Shown: piece by piece, positions 23,825 to 35,471 of the stretch
How positions within the stretch are numbered: the first letter of the stretch is position 1
How the letters are laid out: every line of letters starts with the position of its first letter
Notes under the pieces: generated by a model
Seen by the model: only the letters and a program-made list of their open reading frames with translations
Databases searched by the model: none
Told to the model about the DNA's origin: nothing
NCBI GenBank assembly: GCA_013368315.1
Contig: JAACJM010000282.1
Coordinates: forward strand, 40,978 to 104,977
Direction of reading: 5' to 3'
Length of the DNA stretch: 64,000 bases
DNA from: Tetrapyrgos nigripes
Taxonomy: Eukaryota > Basidiomycota > Agaricomycetes > Agaricales > Campanellaceae
Made by a program: the position numbers and the translations under genes

Positions 23825-24851
23825 ATGGCTCTTCCAGACGGCGACTACTATATCCAAGACCACTTCAACGACTTCGTCACTGCAAATTCATCGACAGGAT
23901 CTCTTTTTCTAACACCTTTTGCGGGCAATGATAATCAACAAGTGATGATCTCTTTCCCTATATATCGATTTTACCCGCATCAAGAGGCGCTAACTCTGGT
24001 CTCTCCGTCTCGCATACAGTGGACGATCATTCGAGGACAAGGCGTTGCTCAGCTCATACGCAATGCTCACTATCAACTTTACATTCAATCGTCGCAGGAG
24101 AATACGTCTCTGACCAACTCCCCATTTCCGTGGTACATTAACGAGACCACCGATACAGACTGGTATCAGTGAGTTCATTGCGTAATGTAACTGAGATTTT
24201 GCACTTGAACTGACATCGTTTTGAAGGTTATCACGGTCTTCGAATCAAGGAGGTCCCTACTGGGTTGACAATGGGAAGGGTGTGGTATGTTTGGATGCGG
24301 TTCGCTGCCATTCTACTCGAAATAATTTTATGCGCGCTTTAGTTAACGGTGACATCTGGGGGCTGGTATTCATTCTTCTTCCTTCCAATCCAGCTCGTCG
24401 ACAACAACACAACCAGCATGTCGGCATTACCGACATCCTTAATGAATACTACAGCATCGAGTCCAAAGCCAACCTTTAGCGATAGTGCGACCAATCCTGA
24501 CTCCGCGACTGATGGCAGCGGTCCCGGGCCCAATATTGGCGCAATCGTCGGAGGAGTTGTAGGGGGAGTTGTTCTTCTCGCTCTAATCGGAGTGTTATGG
24601 TTTAAAATTACGAGACGTAGAGTACAAGCTAAGTCAGGAGGTGAGTAAGTGCCTGAAGTATAGCTATCGTACTTACAAGAAAGGATTATCTCTCCACAGC
24701 TAGTAATCACAGCGCCCAGTCGCCTAGCACGTTGACAGCTTTCACGCTACAGGAACCAACCATGAGCGTGGTCTCTAACAAGCGAAGTACACTGGTACCA
24801 TCCACTCCAGTGACGACATGTTCTCCGCCACCATATTCAGATGTTTCGTGA
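23825..24851 (+). CDS. Lectin-like extracellular domain, single-pass membrane protein
   Basis: Exons 23825-23941, 24020-24168, 24227-24284, 24343-24640 and 24700-24851 give 257 residues. Residues 1-130 look like a small beta-rich domain: D-G-D-Y-Y-I at the start, D-N-Q-Q-W-T-I in the middle and G-G-P-Y-W-V-D near the end. The Q-x-W and Y-Y-I pattern recalls ricin-B/beta-trefoil folds of fungi, but this is only a resemblance. A Ser/Thr/Pro linker follows, then one membrane helix (I-G-A-I-V-G-G-V-V-G-G-V-V-L-L-A-L-I-G-V-L-W-F), a basic stop-transfer R-R-R and a cytoplasmic tail ending P-P-P-Y-S-D-V-S, a possible PPxY ligand for WW domains of Rsp5/Nedd4 ligases. No classical signal peptide is visible. 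Confidence 0.7.
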
Positions 24852-25031
24852 TGTAGTTTGGACATTGTAATTCCTACTGTCTCTCTAGTAACTTTTTCAA
24901 AGATATGGACTTTTCTCCTGCCGTTGTTAGTAGACTCTCTATGATCTGTGTCAAGAGGACGATCGTCGGGGGGTCGGGCTTGCGGGGTGCGACGAGGCAC
25001 ACGGGCCTAGAACCCAGGGTTATCAGGGGTT

Positions 25032-25040
25032 ATCAGATAA
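25032..25040 (+). promoter_or_regulatory. Iron-GATA factor site (ATCWGATAA)
   Basis: ATCAGATAA matches the consensus ATCWGATAA recognised by fungal iron-responsive GATA repressors (Urbs1/SreA/Fep1 type). A second TTATC core lies just upstream (25019-25023). The site is 173 bp before the start of a siderophore transporter gene, the classic target class. Confidence 0.75.
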
Positions 25041-25212
25041 CAATTCAGCACAGCTTGATCCCATCAATCTACATCCATCTCCATTTGGAACTTCCACGCT
25101 CACAAAAACCCACCACATGCGCTTCTCTTCGACCGTTCCTTTCCTCTTCTCAAAGCCCTTGAACTGGTCAGGATTTGGCTGAAGGCCCCTTTCTAGCTAA
25201 GGAAGTCAAGCT

Positions 25213-27906
25213 ATGTCTACGACAGCAAAAAGCCGGGAAGGCTCAGTGCATAGCACTGGCAAACACACCATGTCTGGGTCCCAATCGGATGTTGGAAGAG
25301 ATGTTGCAATCGCGCTGGACATTGACAAGGAGGAGGAGGAAGTGCATCTGGGTGTCAAGACGGTTGAAGCGACGAATCAAGTTTTTGGGAGGTATTCAAA
25401 GTGGGCGTTGTTCATTGGGTATGTCTTCCACTGCTAGGTATCTCCTACCCCGAACAGGCCACACTAACGCGAAAATAGTCTCGGATTAGCAGCATATGTT
25501 TACTCGCTGGATGGCCAGACGACTTATTACTATCTTACCTGGGCTGCGTCTGATTTAAATGATCATAGTTTGATTAGTACGATTCAGACTGCTCAGGCTA
25601 TCATCAGTACGTGCTTGCTTGTTCATTCACTTGCAGTTTGCTTATAGGAGTTCTTGCCGTACAGTTGCATGCGGAAAACCAGCTATTGCAAAAGTTGCGG
25701 ACGTTGGCTCTCGTGGAACTGCATACTTTGTCGTTTGTGAGTCTTTGTCACCGCAAACATCCTGTTTTGTTCTGCTCACATTATTTCTATGTTCCCTTAT
25801 CCAGTGGTCTTCTACGTTGTTGGTACGTTTCATACAATGGTAGACTTTTCTCCTTGCTCAGATCGTCCCAGGGTACATTGTCATTGCTTCAGCCCATAAC
25901 ATCCAGACGGTTGCAGGCGGTATCATCCTTTACGCTATGTAAGGCATATTTTTCCCCTGGCTTGGATGGTACTCATTTACTCTTCTCCCCAACCCAGAGG
26001 GTACACGTACGTGAATTGGCTCCTTGATGACGCGTAACGTTGATTTACATTGGGCATAACCTTGTCCCGTTCATCATACAGCGGCCTCCAGCTCCTTACG
26101 CAGATTATCATCGCCGATATTACCACCCTGAAGTGGCGTGGTCTGGTCTCCTCCTTGATTTCCCTTCCTTTCATTATCAATGCCTTCATTGGTTCCAATG
26201 TTTACACCAGTGTCATGAAGCACGCCGGATGGAGATGGGGATGTGAGGCTCTATCCTCACTGTCTCTCGTTACTCTTCTCATTATTCTTACTCTCTTTTT
26301 CTGCAGACGGCATGTTCGCGATCCTCATTCCCGTGTCGCTCTCTCCTCTCATCGTCACCCTCCTATGGGCTGAACGTAGAGCAAAACGCCTTGGACTTGT
26401 TCCCCCTAGAAAGCATGACCCAAATGCTTCGCGTATCAGCTCTGCCTGGAGAATAGCTCAAGAAATCGACTTGTTCGGTCTGATTCTGATTGGAACCAGC
26501 GTCGCGCTGATCCTGTTGCCTTTGACCTTGGCAGCGAAAGCGAAGGGCGGTTGGTCGAATCGTGAGTTCTAACAATGCATCCCGCTCCGTGTGTGTCAAG
26601 TAACTTATCAACTTACTAGCGTCAATGATTGCTATGATCGTTGTTGGGTGCTGTCTACTTCCCTTTGTTGGTCTCTGGAACGTGAAGCTCGCCAAATTCC
26701 CTGTGATACCTTATAGGTTCATGAAAAACAGGTCTATAGCCATTGCTTCGGCGATAGGCTTCTTCGACTTTGTAAGTCTACCATGATTTTATGGGTGATA
26801 TCTGACAATGTAATCATCGAATATGCAGATTTCATTCTATCTCACCTTCACCTATCTCTTCTCTTTCATCACTGTGGTGAAACCTTGGACCTCAGTTAAT
26901 GCTACTTACTTTAGCCAAACTCAGAGTGTCGCTCTGACCGTATTCGGCATTATGGCGGGTGTTATCATGAGATTCACGCATCGGTATAAAGTCCGTTATC
27001 TTTGTTTTCAGTGATTATCCTTCTCCTGACTCAGTGGATTTCTGATAGTGGCTCCTCACCGTCGGACTCGCCATACGTCTTATGTAAGTGGTTTATCATC
27101 GTCTTATCTTTCCTTTCTCTTCCCCAGAAAATCCTCACTCACTGCTTACAATGTAACACCACAGTGGCGTAGGCATGATGCTCCACTCTCGCGGTGCCAA
27201 CGCTTCTGATGCCGAAGTCGTCTGGACACAAATCCTCCAGGGTTTCGGTGGAGGTATAGCGGCTTCCTGTATTCAAGTCGCTGCTCAAGCCAGTGTACCA
27301 CATGTCGATGTTGCCATGGCTACTGCTGTGGTCCTGCTTCTGACGGAGATTGGTGGGTCGATTGGGAGTGCTGCTGGTGAGTTGATTAGTTTCTTTTGCT
27401 CTACACTGTTATTTTGTTTCGCTAATAATACGGGCGGCCGCTGCTGCGTTTTTGTTTTTAGCTGGAGCAGTATGGACAAATAACATGCCCGAAAAACTCG
27501 CACATTATCTTCCTGACGTATCAGAGGAAGACCGCGCGGCACTTTTTGCTTCTATCACGACTGTTACGCAGTATGAGAGAGGGTCGACGATTAGGGAGGG
27601 TGTTATTAATGGTACGTCTATGCTCATTCCGTATTTTAAGCATGTCTGTCTTATCACGAACTGACTGATTCACCTCCTCTTTTATCTCGTATACTGTCAA
27701 CAGCTTACAGCGATGTCATGCACACAATGCTCATTATTGCGACAGTCGTCAGCGTCGTGCCCTTCCTACTCTCATTCTACATGCCGAATTGGTACCTCGG
27801 TGATTCTCAGAATGCCGTGGATGGTGAGGGTTTGGAGGGAAACGGTGGCCAGAATGCTCCAGGTGTCACAGGAGAGGAGAGGAGTGATATGAAAGTGAAA
27901 GTTTAA
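25213..27906 (+). CDS. Siderophore-iron transporter, MFS (SIT/ARN family)
   Basis: Plasma-membrane or vesicular uptake of ferric siderophores by proton symport. Fourteen exons starting at 25213, 25479, 25665, 25805, 25872, 25998, 26082, 26307, 26620, 26829, 27049, 27165, 27462 and 27704; total 1830 nt, 609 residues, all phases consistent. Two exons are tiny: 25805-25822 (18 nt) and 25998-26006 (9 nt). Seen: an acidic cytosolic N-terminus, then about 14 hydrophobic helices as usual for SIT. Landmark segments are Y-S-L-D-G-Q-T-T in helix 1, G-K-P-A-I-A-K-V-A-D-V-G-S-R-G-T-A-Y (MFS loop 2-3), A-D-I-T-T-L-K-W-R-G-L, N-V-Y-T-S-V-M-K-H-A-G-W-R-W-G-Y-G, and W-T-N-N-M-P-E-K-L near the C-terminus. The upstream ATCAGATAA implies repression when iron is plentiful (inference). 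Confidence 0.92.
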
Positions 27907-28570
27907 GTCTTAGGACGTAGCCACTCTTTGTTCCTTGCAGGTAATCATGCCGTCTATGAATTTACCCTAATCCTAAATCAGGGAAGAAAGGTCCAAACGT
28001 TTATGCCCCTTATGGACGTATACAAATACAGGACAATAACCTTTCAAGTTTAATTCAGCAACCCGGAACTTTCCTCCAGCATGGCTAGATTTATCAAGAT
28101 CCTACTTATCATATGATAGCCGAGGCTCATTGTCCTCGAGAATCGCCAACTCGCCGCATCTTTGGAATACACAAAACCTTTTGTTCTCCAAATCCGACCA
28201 AGATCAGTAGAACATATGATCTCTCTGGTTTCCTCTTTGGTCCTCCAATCCGAAATGAAACGGTACCGACCAAAAAGAAGCCAGAAAGTACAAGGACACG
28301 GTGGATTGACGTAGCAAAACGCCCGGCACAATCCTCGGCCCTTGCTTTACTCGATGGTGCCACTTGGTGCCGTCGTCAACAAGTTCGCACGTTGACTTCT
28401 ACTAATAAATACTGGAAGGCAGTAAAGGACCTTTCTCCACTTTCTTCTCCATCGTCTACCTGGAGAGGACCAGTTCATCCGTCTTTCACCTCTACCAATT
28501 TTCATTTTTCTCCTCTTCTATCAGCTCTCGCTACTTCTTGCCTCGCATTTACACACATCGTCTCTTCGAG
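27907..28570. other. Intergenic, no gene seen
   Basis: Short frames only. The final 150 bp before 28571 are CT-rich, as in many basidiomycete promoters. Confidence 0.4.
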
Positions 28571-30047
28571 ATGTTGTATACCTTCCCAGTCGACTATGCC
28601 TACACTCCCGGAGTTACGAGGCGTTCACCACCTCCTGAGGCAGAGAGCCTCCGTCGTCCTCTCGGTTATAGCTCTAACCCAAACATAATCTCTCCACGAC
28701 CATTGACGTCCGCGATGCAAAAGCGGCCCATCTTTAATGACTCCAACGAATCAGAGTTGCAGACGGCTGTGGTGAGTTTTCTTCATGTTTCGCGCCAGAT
28801 TATCTTGCTGATGACACTTTCCTTTCGTTCAGCCCCGTTCTGAAGACCATGGCAATCCTACAGGTCCCACTCCTGATCCCCACTACGAATTTCCTGCACG
28901 CAACAACGCAAACCCCACGGCCGATTCATCCATCCCATTTCCTTCTCCCCCACTTCCTGGCGACCTGCAACCGATTGCCGTTCAGAACCCCCCTCTCGGC
29001 ACCGGCGCTAGCGCGCAAGATCTTTCCAATCACGATCTCACTTCCAGTCAGCCCATGTCCGATGATTTTGATTTCGGTGTGCCATTTCAATACCGAAAAC
29101 GAGATCAGCTCCACCTAGACCCAATTCGCCGACAACGTATCATTTCCAATTTCGTACGCTACATGCAGCGAGCAACGCCGAATGTCGACCTCGAGGCTCC
29201 TGTTAACCCTCTGCACTCAGCTCGTGCCGCTTCCAATGAACATTCCTATAATGACTTTGATCGTTCGTTGACGCCCTATCCCGAGATGCAATCTGAAGAT
29301 GTGACGAGCTATGGCTATGGTCTTGATGAGGAGCTCGAAGATGAGGAGGAAGAGAAGGAAGAGCAGGCTGACGAAATTGAGGCTAAGCCGGGTGTTGAAG
29401 AAATAACCGACTCGGGCGAGGAGTGTCAATATTTCCTTCCGTTCTCTCTTGATGATTTGGATGTTGCTGTCGAGGAGTCTATTGATGCCCCCAGGTATAG
29501 CGCTGCTACTCTGGCCGGGCTCACATCTCCTCCTGGTCTCTCTCGCTCTCGTCCTCTGGCCCAACAGTGTACATCCACTTTGGGAAATCCTCATTATCAT
29601 CAGGTATTTTCGTATAGCTATGGATCCGTGGCGACGACCAACTATAGCTATGGGCAACCTCATGGTTATACCTATCGCCCTGGACCGACTGCCTATAGCT
29701 ACGAGCAACCGCCACACGCCAACCATGGTTCCTCGGGACAACCTGATTACCCGCAACTTGAGCCTTCCCTTATCTACGAAACCGACCCGACAGGTTACTC
29801 TGCCCAGCCTGGTTATGCCTGCGACAGCTCTGGCTACAGCTACGTCGAACATCAGCCAGACTATAGCCAACAGTCCCAGGCTGGTTCTGTCGAGCAGCCT
29901 CAGGAATATGGAGACAGACACGCCTTAGAAGGCTACCCCGACCGATCGTTTGAGTCCGAGAAGGCGAACACATTGCAGCTTTGGAGGTTCGAAGTTTTAG
30001 ATGCACTCTTGTGGCCTCCTCCACGGGGTGATAGCCCACCACTTTGA
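28571..30047 (+). CDS. Disordered Tyr/Gly/Ser-rich protein, unknown function
   Basis: Exon 28571-28771, a GTGAGT...TTCAG intron, then exon 28833-30047; 471 residues. The N-terminal 190 residues are Pro/Asn-rich. The stretch around residues 143-190 (D-F-D-F-G-V-P-F-Q-Y-R-K-R then I-R-R-Q-R-I-I-S-N-F-V-R-Y) is the only part that looks structured. An acidic Glu-run (E-D-E-E-E-E-K-E-E) follows. The C-terminal third is a Tyr-rich low-complexity tract with repeated Y-S-Y-G-Q-P, Y-S-Y-E-Q-P and S-G-Y-S-Y units, resembling prion-like domains of RNA-granule proteins. I do not recognise the family. The start is the first ATG in the open frame. Confidence 0.7.
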
Positions 30048-30231
30048 TAGCGGATGTTTGGCGGTTGTCCAACCACGCCGGTTGAATCGCGGGTACAACT
30101 CGGATAGTGTAACTACGTTGGGAAAGTTTTTACAGTTAGTCATAGGTTCAATTAGTCTACGGTATGTACTCATCTTCGCTGTATAGTTGTATTTTTATGT
30201 AGGTAAGTACGTCGCAATGAACAGCAAAATT

Positions 30232-30239
30232 TTCGAGAA
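30232..30239. promoter_or_regulatory. Possible heat-shock element upstream of HSP60
   Basis: TTCGAGAA is a perfect TTCnnGAA inverted pair of HSF half-sites, 187 bp before the HSP60 start, with another GAGAA at 30249-30253 out of ideal spacing. Functional status inferred only from the downstream gene. Confidence 0.35.
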
Positions 30240-30425
30240 CAGGGGCGCGAGAAAGCACACGTCATCGCGCCGGCTATCGGCAAACACCCACGTGGGCATC
30301 CATCACGTGCATTTCTAGTTCCTTCCACGCAATTTTTTTTTCACAGCGTTCCATCCTTCTTCCCGGTTTTACACCTTCAGTTCAGTTCTTCATTTCTTTT
30401 GTGTCTCTTCCCTCAAAAAGCAGAA

Positions 30426-32401
30426 ATGCACCGTCTTTCCAACACTTCTTCGAGGTCTCTGCGTCGAGCAGCTTCTAAGGCAGCTGCTCACCCGCCTCTG
30501 ACGCGTGGTGCACACAAGGAAATCAAGTTTTCGAACGAGGGTCGGGCCAGCATCCTGAAGGGTGTTGACGTTCTTGCTAACGCCGTCAGCGTTACCCTTG
30601 GCCCCAAGGGTGAGCTCTATTGACTTCTCTGTGCAGGATTACTTGTTCTCATACGTTGTTTCCAGGCAGGAATGTCATTATTGAACAGTCGTTCGGAGGA
30701 CCAAAAATTACCAAGGGTACGTGTCAACTGCTTTCAACACTTGCCTCTCTCTAACCCTCTTCTTGTAGACGGTGTGACTGTTGCCAAGTCGATTACTCTC
30801 AAGGACAAGTTTGAGAACTTGGGAGCACGGTGAGCTGTCAAAAATTTTCAGCTCGTTTATATACACTTACTAATGCCCGCCTCTGCAGACTCGTCCAAGA
30901 CGTTGCTCAAAAGACCAACGAAATTGCTGGTGATGGTACCACCACCGCTACTGTCCTTGCTCGTGCCATCTACTCCGAAGGTGTCAAAAACGTCGCTGCT
31001 GGCTGCAATCCCATGGACCTTCGTCGAGGTGCACAAGCTGCCGTCGACCGCGTAGTCGAGTACCTCTCCTCCCAGGCGAAGCCTATCACCACGACTGCCG
31101 AGATTGCTCAGGTTGCTACCATCTCCGCCAATGGTGACACTCACGTCGGCAACCTCATTGCTCAGGCCATGGAGCGCGTCGGCAAGGAAGGTGTCATTAC
31201 CGTCAAGGAGGGTAAGACCACCCACGATGAGATCGAGGTGACCGAGGGTATGCGCTTCGATCGTGGTTTTATCTCGCCCTACTTCATCACCGACGTCAAG
31301 GGCCAGAAGGTCGAGTTCGAGAAGCCTTACATCCTCCTCTCCGAGAAGAAGATCTCTGCTCTCCAAGACATTCTTCCTTCCCTCGAAACCTCCGTTCAGG
31401 CTCGTCGTCCTCTCATTATCATCGCCGAGGATATTGACGGTGAGGCCCTCGCTGCATGTATCCTCAACAAGCTCCGTGGCCAGATCCAAGTCTGTGCCAT
31501 CAAGGCACCAGGCTTCGGTGACAACCGCAAGTCTATCCTTGGTGACCTTGCCATCCTCACCGGCGGTACAGTCTTCACTGACGAACTCGACATCAAACTC
31601 GACAAGGCTACTCCCGACTTGTTGGGTACCACTGGTAGCATCACCGTCACCAAAGATGATACTATCTTCTTGAACGGTTCCGGCTCCAAGGAGGCTATCC
31701 AGGCCCGCTGCGAGCAACTTCGTGCTCTCATCACTGATCCTACCACCTCTGAATACGACCGTACCCGTCTCCAAGAGCGTCTCGCCAAACTCAGCGGTGG
31801 TGTCGCCGTCATCAAGGTTGGAGGTGCTTCCGAAGTCGAGGTCGGCGAGAAGAAGGACCGCTATGACGATGCTCTCAATGCTACCCGTGCTGCTGTTGAG
31901 GAGGGTATCCTTCCCGGAGGTGGTGTCGCCCTTCTCAAGGCCAGCCAAATGCTCTCCACCACTGGCTCTGCCCCTGGGAGCAGCACCTCTTCGTCTTCAA
32001 CCTCTCCTGATGCTACTCCCATTCCCGTAGCCAACTTTGACCAAGATCTCGGTGTCTCGATCATCCGTCGGGCAATCTCCCAACCTGCTCGTGCCATTCT
32101 TACCAACGCAGGCGAGGAAGCAAGCGTCATCGTTGGCTCACTCCTTGACCAGTCCAAGTCCCCATCCTTCACCTATGGGTACGACGCTTCGTCGGGCAAG
32201 TACGTGGACATGATTCAGGCTGGAATTGTTGACCCTCTCAAGGTGGTGAGGACTGCCCTTGTTGATGCCGCTGGTGTTGCTAGCTTGTTGACAACGAGCG
32301 AGTGCTGTGTTGTTGACGCACCTGAGGAAGAGAAGGCTCCTGCTGGTGGTATGGGCGGTATGGGCGGAATGGGTGGTATGGGTGGTATGGGAGGCTTCTA
32401 A
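30426..32401 (+). CDS. hsp60: Mitochondrial chaperonin HSP60
   Basis: Group I chaperonin of the mitochondrial matrix; with HSP10 it folds imported proteins using ATP. Exons 30426-30609, 30666-30716, 30769-30829 and 30889-32401, phases consistent, 602 residues. Residues 1-35 are Arg/Ser/Ala-rich without acids, a typical matrix-targeting presequence (M-H-R-L-S-N ... S-L-R-R-A-A). Family signatures: [22 protein letters not shown] (ATP site), [12 protein letters not shown], and the C-terminal G-G-M repeats. A Ser/Thr-rich insert near residues 460-480 ([12 protein letters not shown]) is longer than in bacterial GroEL. Codon use is strongly biased to C-ending codons, unlike neighbouring genes, as expected for high expression. 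Confidence 0.97.
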
Positions 32402-34688
32402 GGAGGCTGATTATTTTCGTAGAAGGGAGAGGTTTGAAGATAAAGAATGCAATTTCCTCATCATGGAATTTGGGCGTCGCACAAAATTTCTCAAAAGGAT
32501 CGATCATTGGGTTAGCATTTTACCGTCGTCGTCTTACTTTCTTCCTTCGACGTTTACCTCTTTTCTTCTCCTTGTTCTCACGTTTGACTTTGCTCTGCTT
32601 GCATCTTCCATCCCTACCGTTATTGCCATGCATGTTCCTCCTTCCTCACGCATTTACATTGACACAACGACATCGTTCATCGTTCATCGTACTCACACAT
32701 ACATATATTCTTACACTAGTAGATTCATTCTATGTTTACGTCTACGCTCGCAATGCACCCCCACTCGTATACATATACATAATAAAAATAAAAATTGCGG
32801 ATAGTTATGAACAACGTTGCTTGGTTGGACTGGGAGGAGACAATTGAAGACTGTCGTGTCTTGATGTATAGGGGTATTTGTACCTGCTTGGCTACAGCTT
32901 GAAGAGACGTCCGTCCATGCAGTCTGCTCACCTCGCAGTGTGGATCCTTTGACAGTCTCTTACTGCTCTTCTCCGCTGTGTACCTCTACTATGCCCTTGT
33001 CGCGACTCGGGGAGAAAATGTCTGGAAAAACTTTACCGGTGCCAGTTGGTCTGCATGTGGATGAGTCAGTCTGATCCGGAAAACAGAACCTACCCTTCTC
33101 TCACTGACCAGTGCTTTCACTATCCTACTCTATCGATGCCGCCTGAAAGGCTTCCGCTTATCATCCCTTTACTTCGTTTTCTCCTTCGGTCGTTACGCAA
33201 AGGGCTGGCTCATAAAAAACTGGACTCGGAGCCGTAATACGAGGCATCTTGAACAAAGGAACCTGGATAATGCTGCATAGCTATGAAATTGACATTGGCT
33301 TTACTCTGCTTCTGACGTGGGCCTTTCATCTGCTTTTGTATACTTGTCTCACTCCGGAGCATTGCTTAAAGCACGGACAGATGATGGCATCCTCACGTCA
33401 ATCATGGAAATGTAATGTATCAAGATTTGGGCGGCTTCATTGCAAGAAAGAATGGGATTGACGAGGATTGACGTTGGCATTTGCTGCGGAACTTACTTTG
33501 TTCTGTTTTTGCTCCTTACTTCGCGTTTTTTAAGTGTCTATGATTTATGAAAAGACTGACCAGCTCTTCATTAAGCTTCATTGGTTACCAACTTCTTGGT
33601 GCTACTTGGTACTATACGAAAGCAAGGACTCGGACTATGGCTCGCTACTAGACGCCTGCGCACCGTCTATCAGTATGATAGCCTGAAGCCCATACTCAGA
33701 ATGTACGATGTGATGATTCGTGAGTTGTATAAGTACTTCTCCTCAATCATTTCCTCACCTCGCCAATAATCATTATCCAGTCCTCACTTCCCTAGTATAT
33801 TTACCGACATGATTTACCTCCGCGCGTCCTCTCGTCTACATGGTAGCAATAACATATCTTTCTCCGCGGACTGCCTACTCGTACACATAGTGCTTGCATC
33901 TGATTCTCGACCGGGTGCTTCTCAAGACTGGGCTGCTTTGTTCTGCTAACATCTGAGACTGATAGACTCTATCTTGCACAAGTAAGGTACTGTATTTCCA
34001 TTATATCAGCAACAATGCTCATGTAGCTATTCAAGTTGCCCTTTCTAGTTTTAGTTTTTCAAGGTTTTCCTTCTTTCTAGAGCGGTTTTCCAGAGTTTTG
34101 CGCCATGGTACGATACCTAGCTGAGACAATTATAGCGCCACACCGTGACAGTTGTCCGAATCCTTTCGGAGGTGTGTACTTGGTCAGTAAAACTGTTCTT
34201 TACAAGGACTCCGACTTCCCCTCTGATAGTCGCTGTACTCTCGTTCAGTCGTTTGCAAAATCTTTTTGTACCGCACCGACGGCATCCGACTGCTCTTCAG
34301 ATCGCATGATGACTATCTCTCGGTACTTTGATAGAACGTTATGTTTTCTGAACTCTATCTACACCATTCTGAACTTTATCTACATCAGCTCATTTACCCC
34401 ATTCGGAATTTGCGGCGCTCGATCGATCATCTCCGTACCCATTCCATAGGTGATCGAACTGCCAGTTTGCTTTCTCCTCATGCTTTGAGCCCTCCACTGC
34501 TATAGACAATGTACGCAGAAGCTGGTCCTTGAGATGACTGCCGATCGCAGTGGTTTTAAATAGTGAGTCGGGAGGCTCATGCACAGTTAATCGTTCCCTT
34601 CGTCGCTAGATCTCAGTTGCACTCTTATCTTCTCTCTCCCTTCTGATTCCTGACTACAACGGGTCCCTCTTATAACTAAATCCTTTAC
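32402..34688. other. Long interval without a supported gene
   Basis: The first 400 bp are the CT-rich 3' region of HSP60. The rest has only short frames with no domain or splice-consistent structure on either strand. Confidence 0.4.
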
Positions 34689-35471
34689 ATGATGGCACCG
34701 ACCTTGAACCTCACTCAGGGACTCATTTCTGATGTCCTCCAAAATGCGTTTCCTACAGAAGCGTGTCAAGTCGTGTCTGTTCAATCCAATCCCGTTTCCT
34801 CTATCCTGGTCATCATTCTTCTCCTCTCGACACCGTGTGTTTGCTTCTTCATCCGGCGTCGCTACCCTTGTCTCACAGTTTCGGATCTGGAGAAGTCAGT
34901 CGTGCGTTTTGAGGAGCTGCTCAAGGAACTCAGTTATTATTATGGGACGAGGGAATATGAAATGAAGGCGAGAAAGTGAGTGCTTCTAGTACTACTCTAC
35001 CAGAACCGGACTCTCAGTACTCGGTATCTTGTCAGAGTTTGGCACGATCTTCACATCCTTAAATTCCATTCCTCGCATACTCGTGGATATTCTTGGTGGA
35101 GATCACCTTTGGCGTGCTGCAAATCCTATGTACACTATCTCCACAAGATTAACGTGTGTTATAAGCGGAGTGAACTCTGCTGTTCGGTGGTCGAGGTGTG
35201 TTTGGATACTCTGAGTCTTTATGAAAGCTCATTACTTTTGCATTTCTCTCTCTTTAGCATGCTATTGACAGTGCACGAATTCGCGGACGCGAATTCAGAA
35301 TGGACGTACCGGATTTTTTTTCTTGTCAGGAACTACAGACAAGTTTGTATTTCTACGGGAACGCGCCATCGGTGTGCGGGTGTGGTAGCATTTGGAATCG
35401 TTCCGGAAGGCAATCCTTCGCCAGTGCAGAAGTCATGGCCTGAACCCATTGCGAACTCATTATACTCATAG
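34689..35471 (+). CDS. Small single-pass membrane protein, R-R-R-Y-P-C family
   Basis: Exon 1 (34689-34975) encodes 95 residues with one hydrophobic helix (V-S-S-I-L-V-I-I-L-L-L-S-T-P-C-V-C-F-F-I) directly followed by R-R-R-Y-P-C and an amphipathic Leu/Glu helix. A GTGAGT...GTCAG intron (34976-35035) leads to a second exon with C-K-S-Y-V-H-Y-L-H-K-I-N-V-C-Y, similar in spacing to the second exon of the gene at 17616-18480. The 3' structure is uncertain; 35471 is the end of the longest compatible frame. Function unknown. Confidence 0.5.

Noticed and set aside
29217..29921. 234-codon minus-strand frame over the Tyr-rich gene
   Set aside because: Mirror of the repetitive plus-strand coding tract; hydrophobic composition arises from complementing Tyr/Ser/Gln codons.
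30857..31948. Long minus-strand open frame (363 codons) across HSP60
   Set aside because: Antisense shadow produced by the strong codon bias of the HSP60 gene; no domain and no splice signals of its own.
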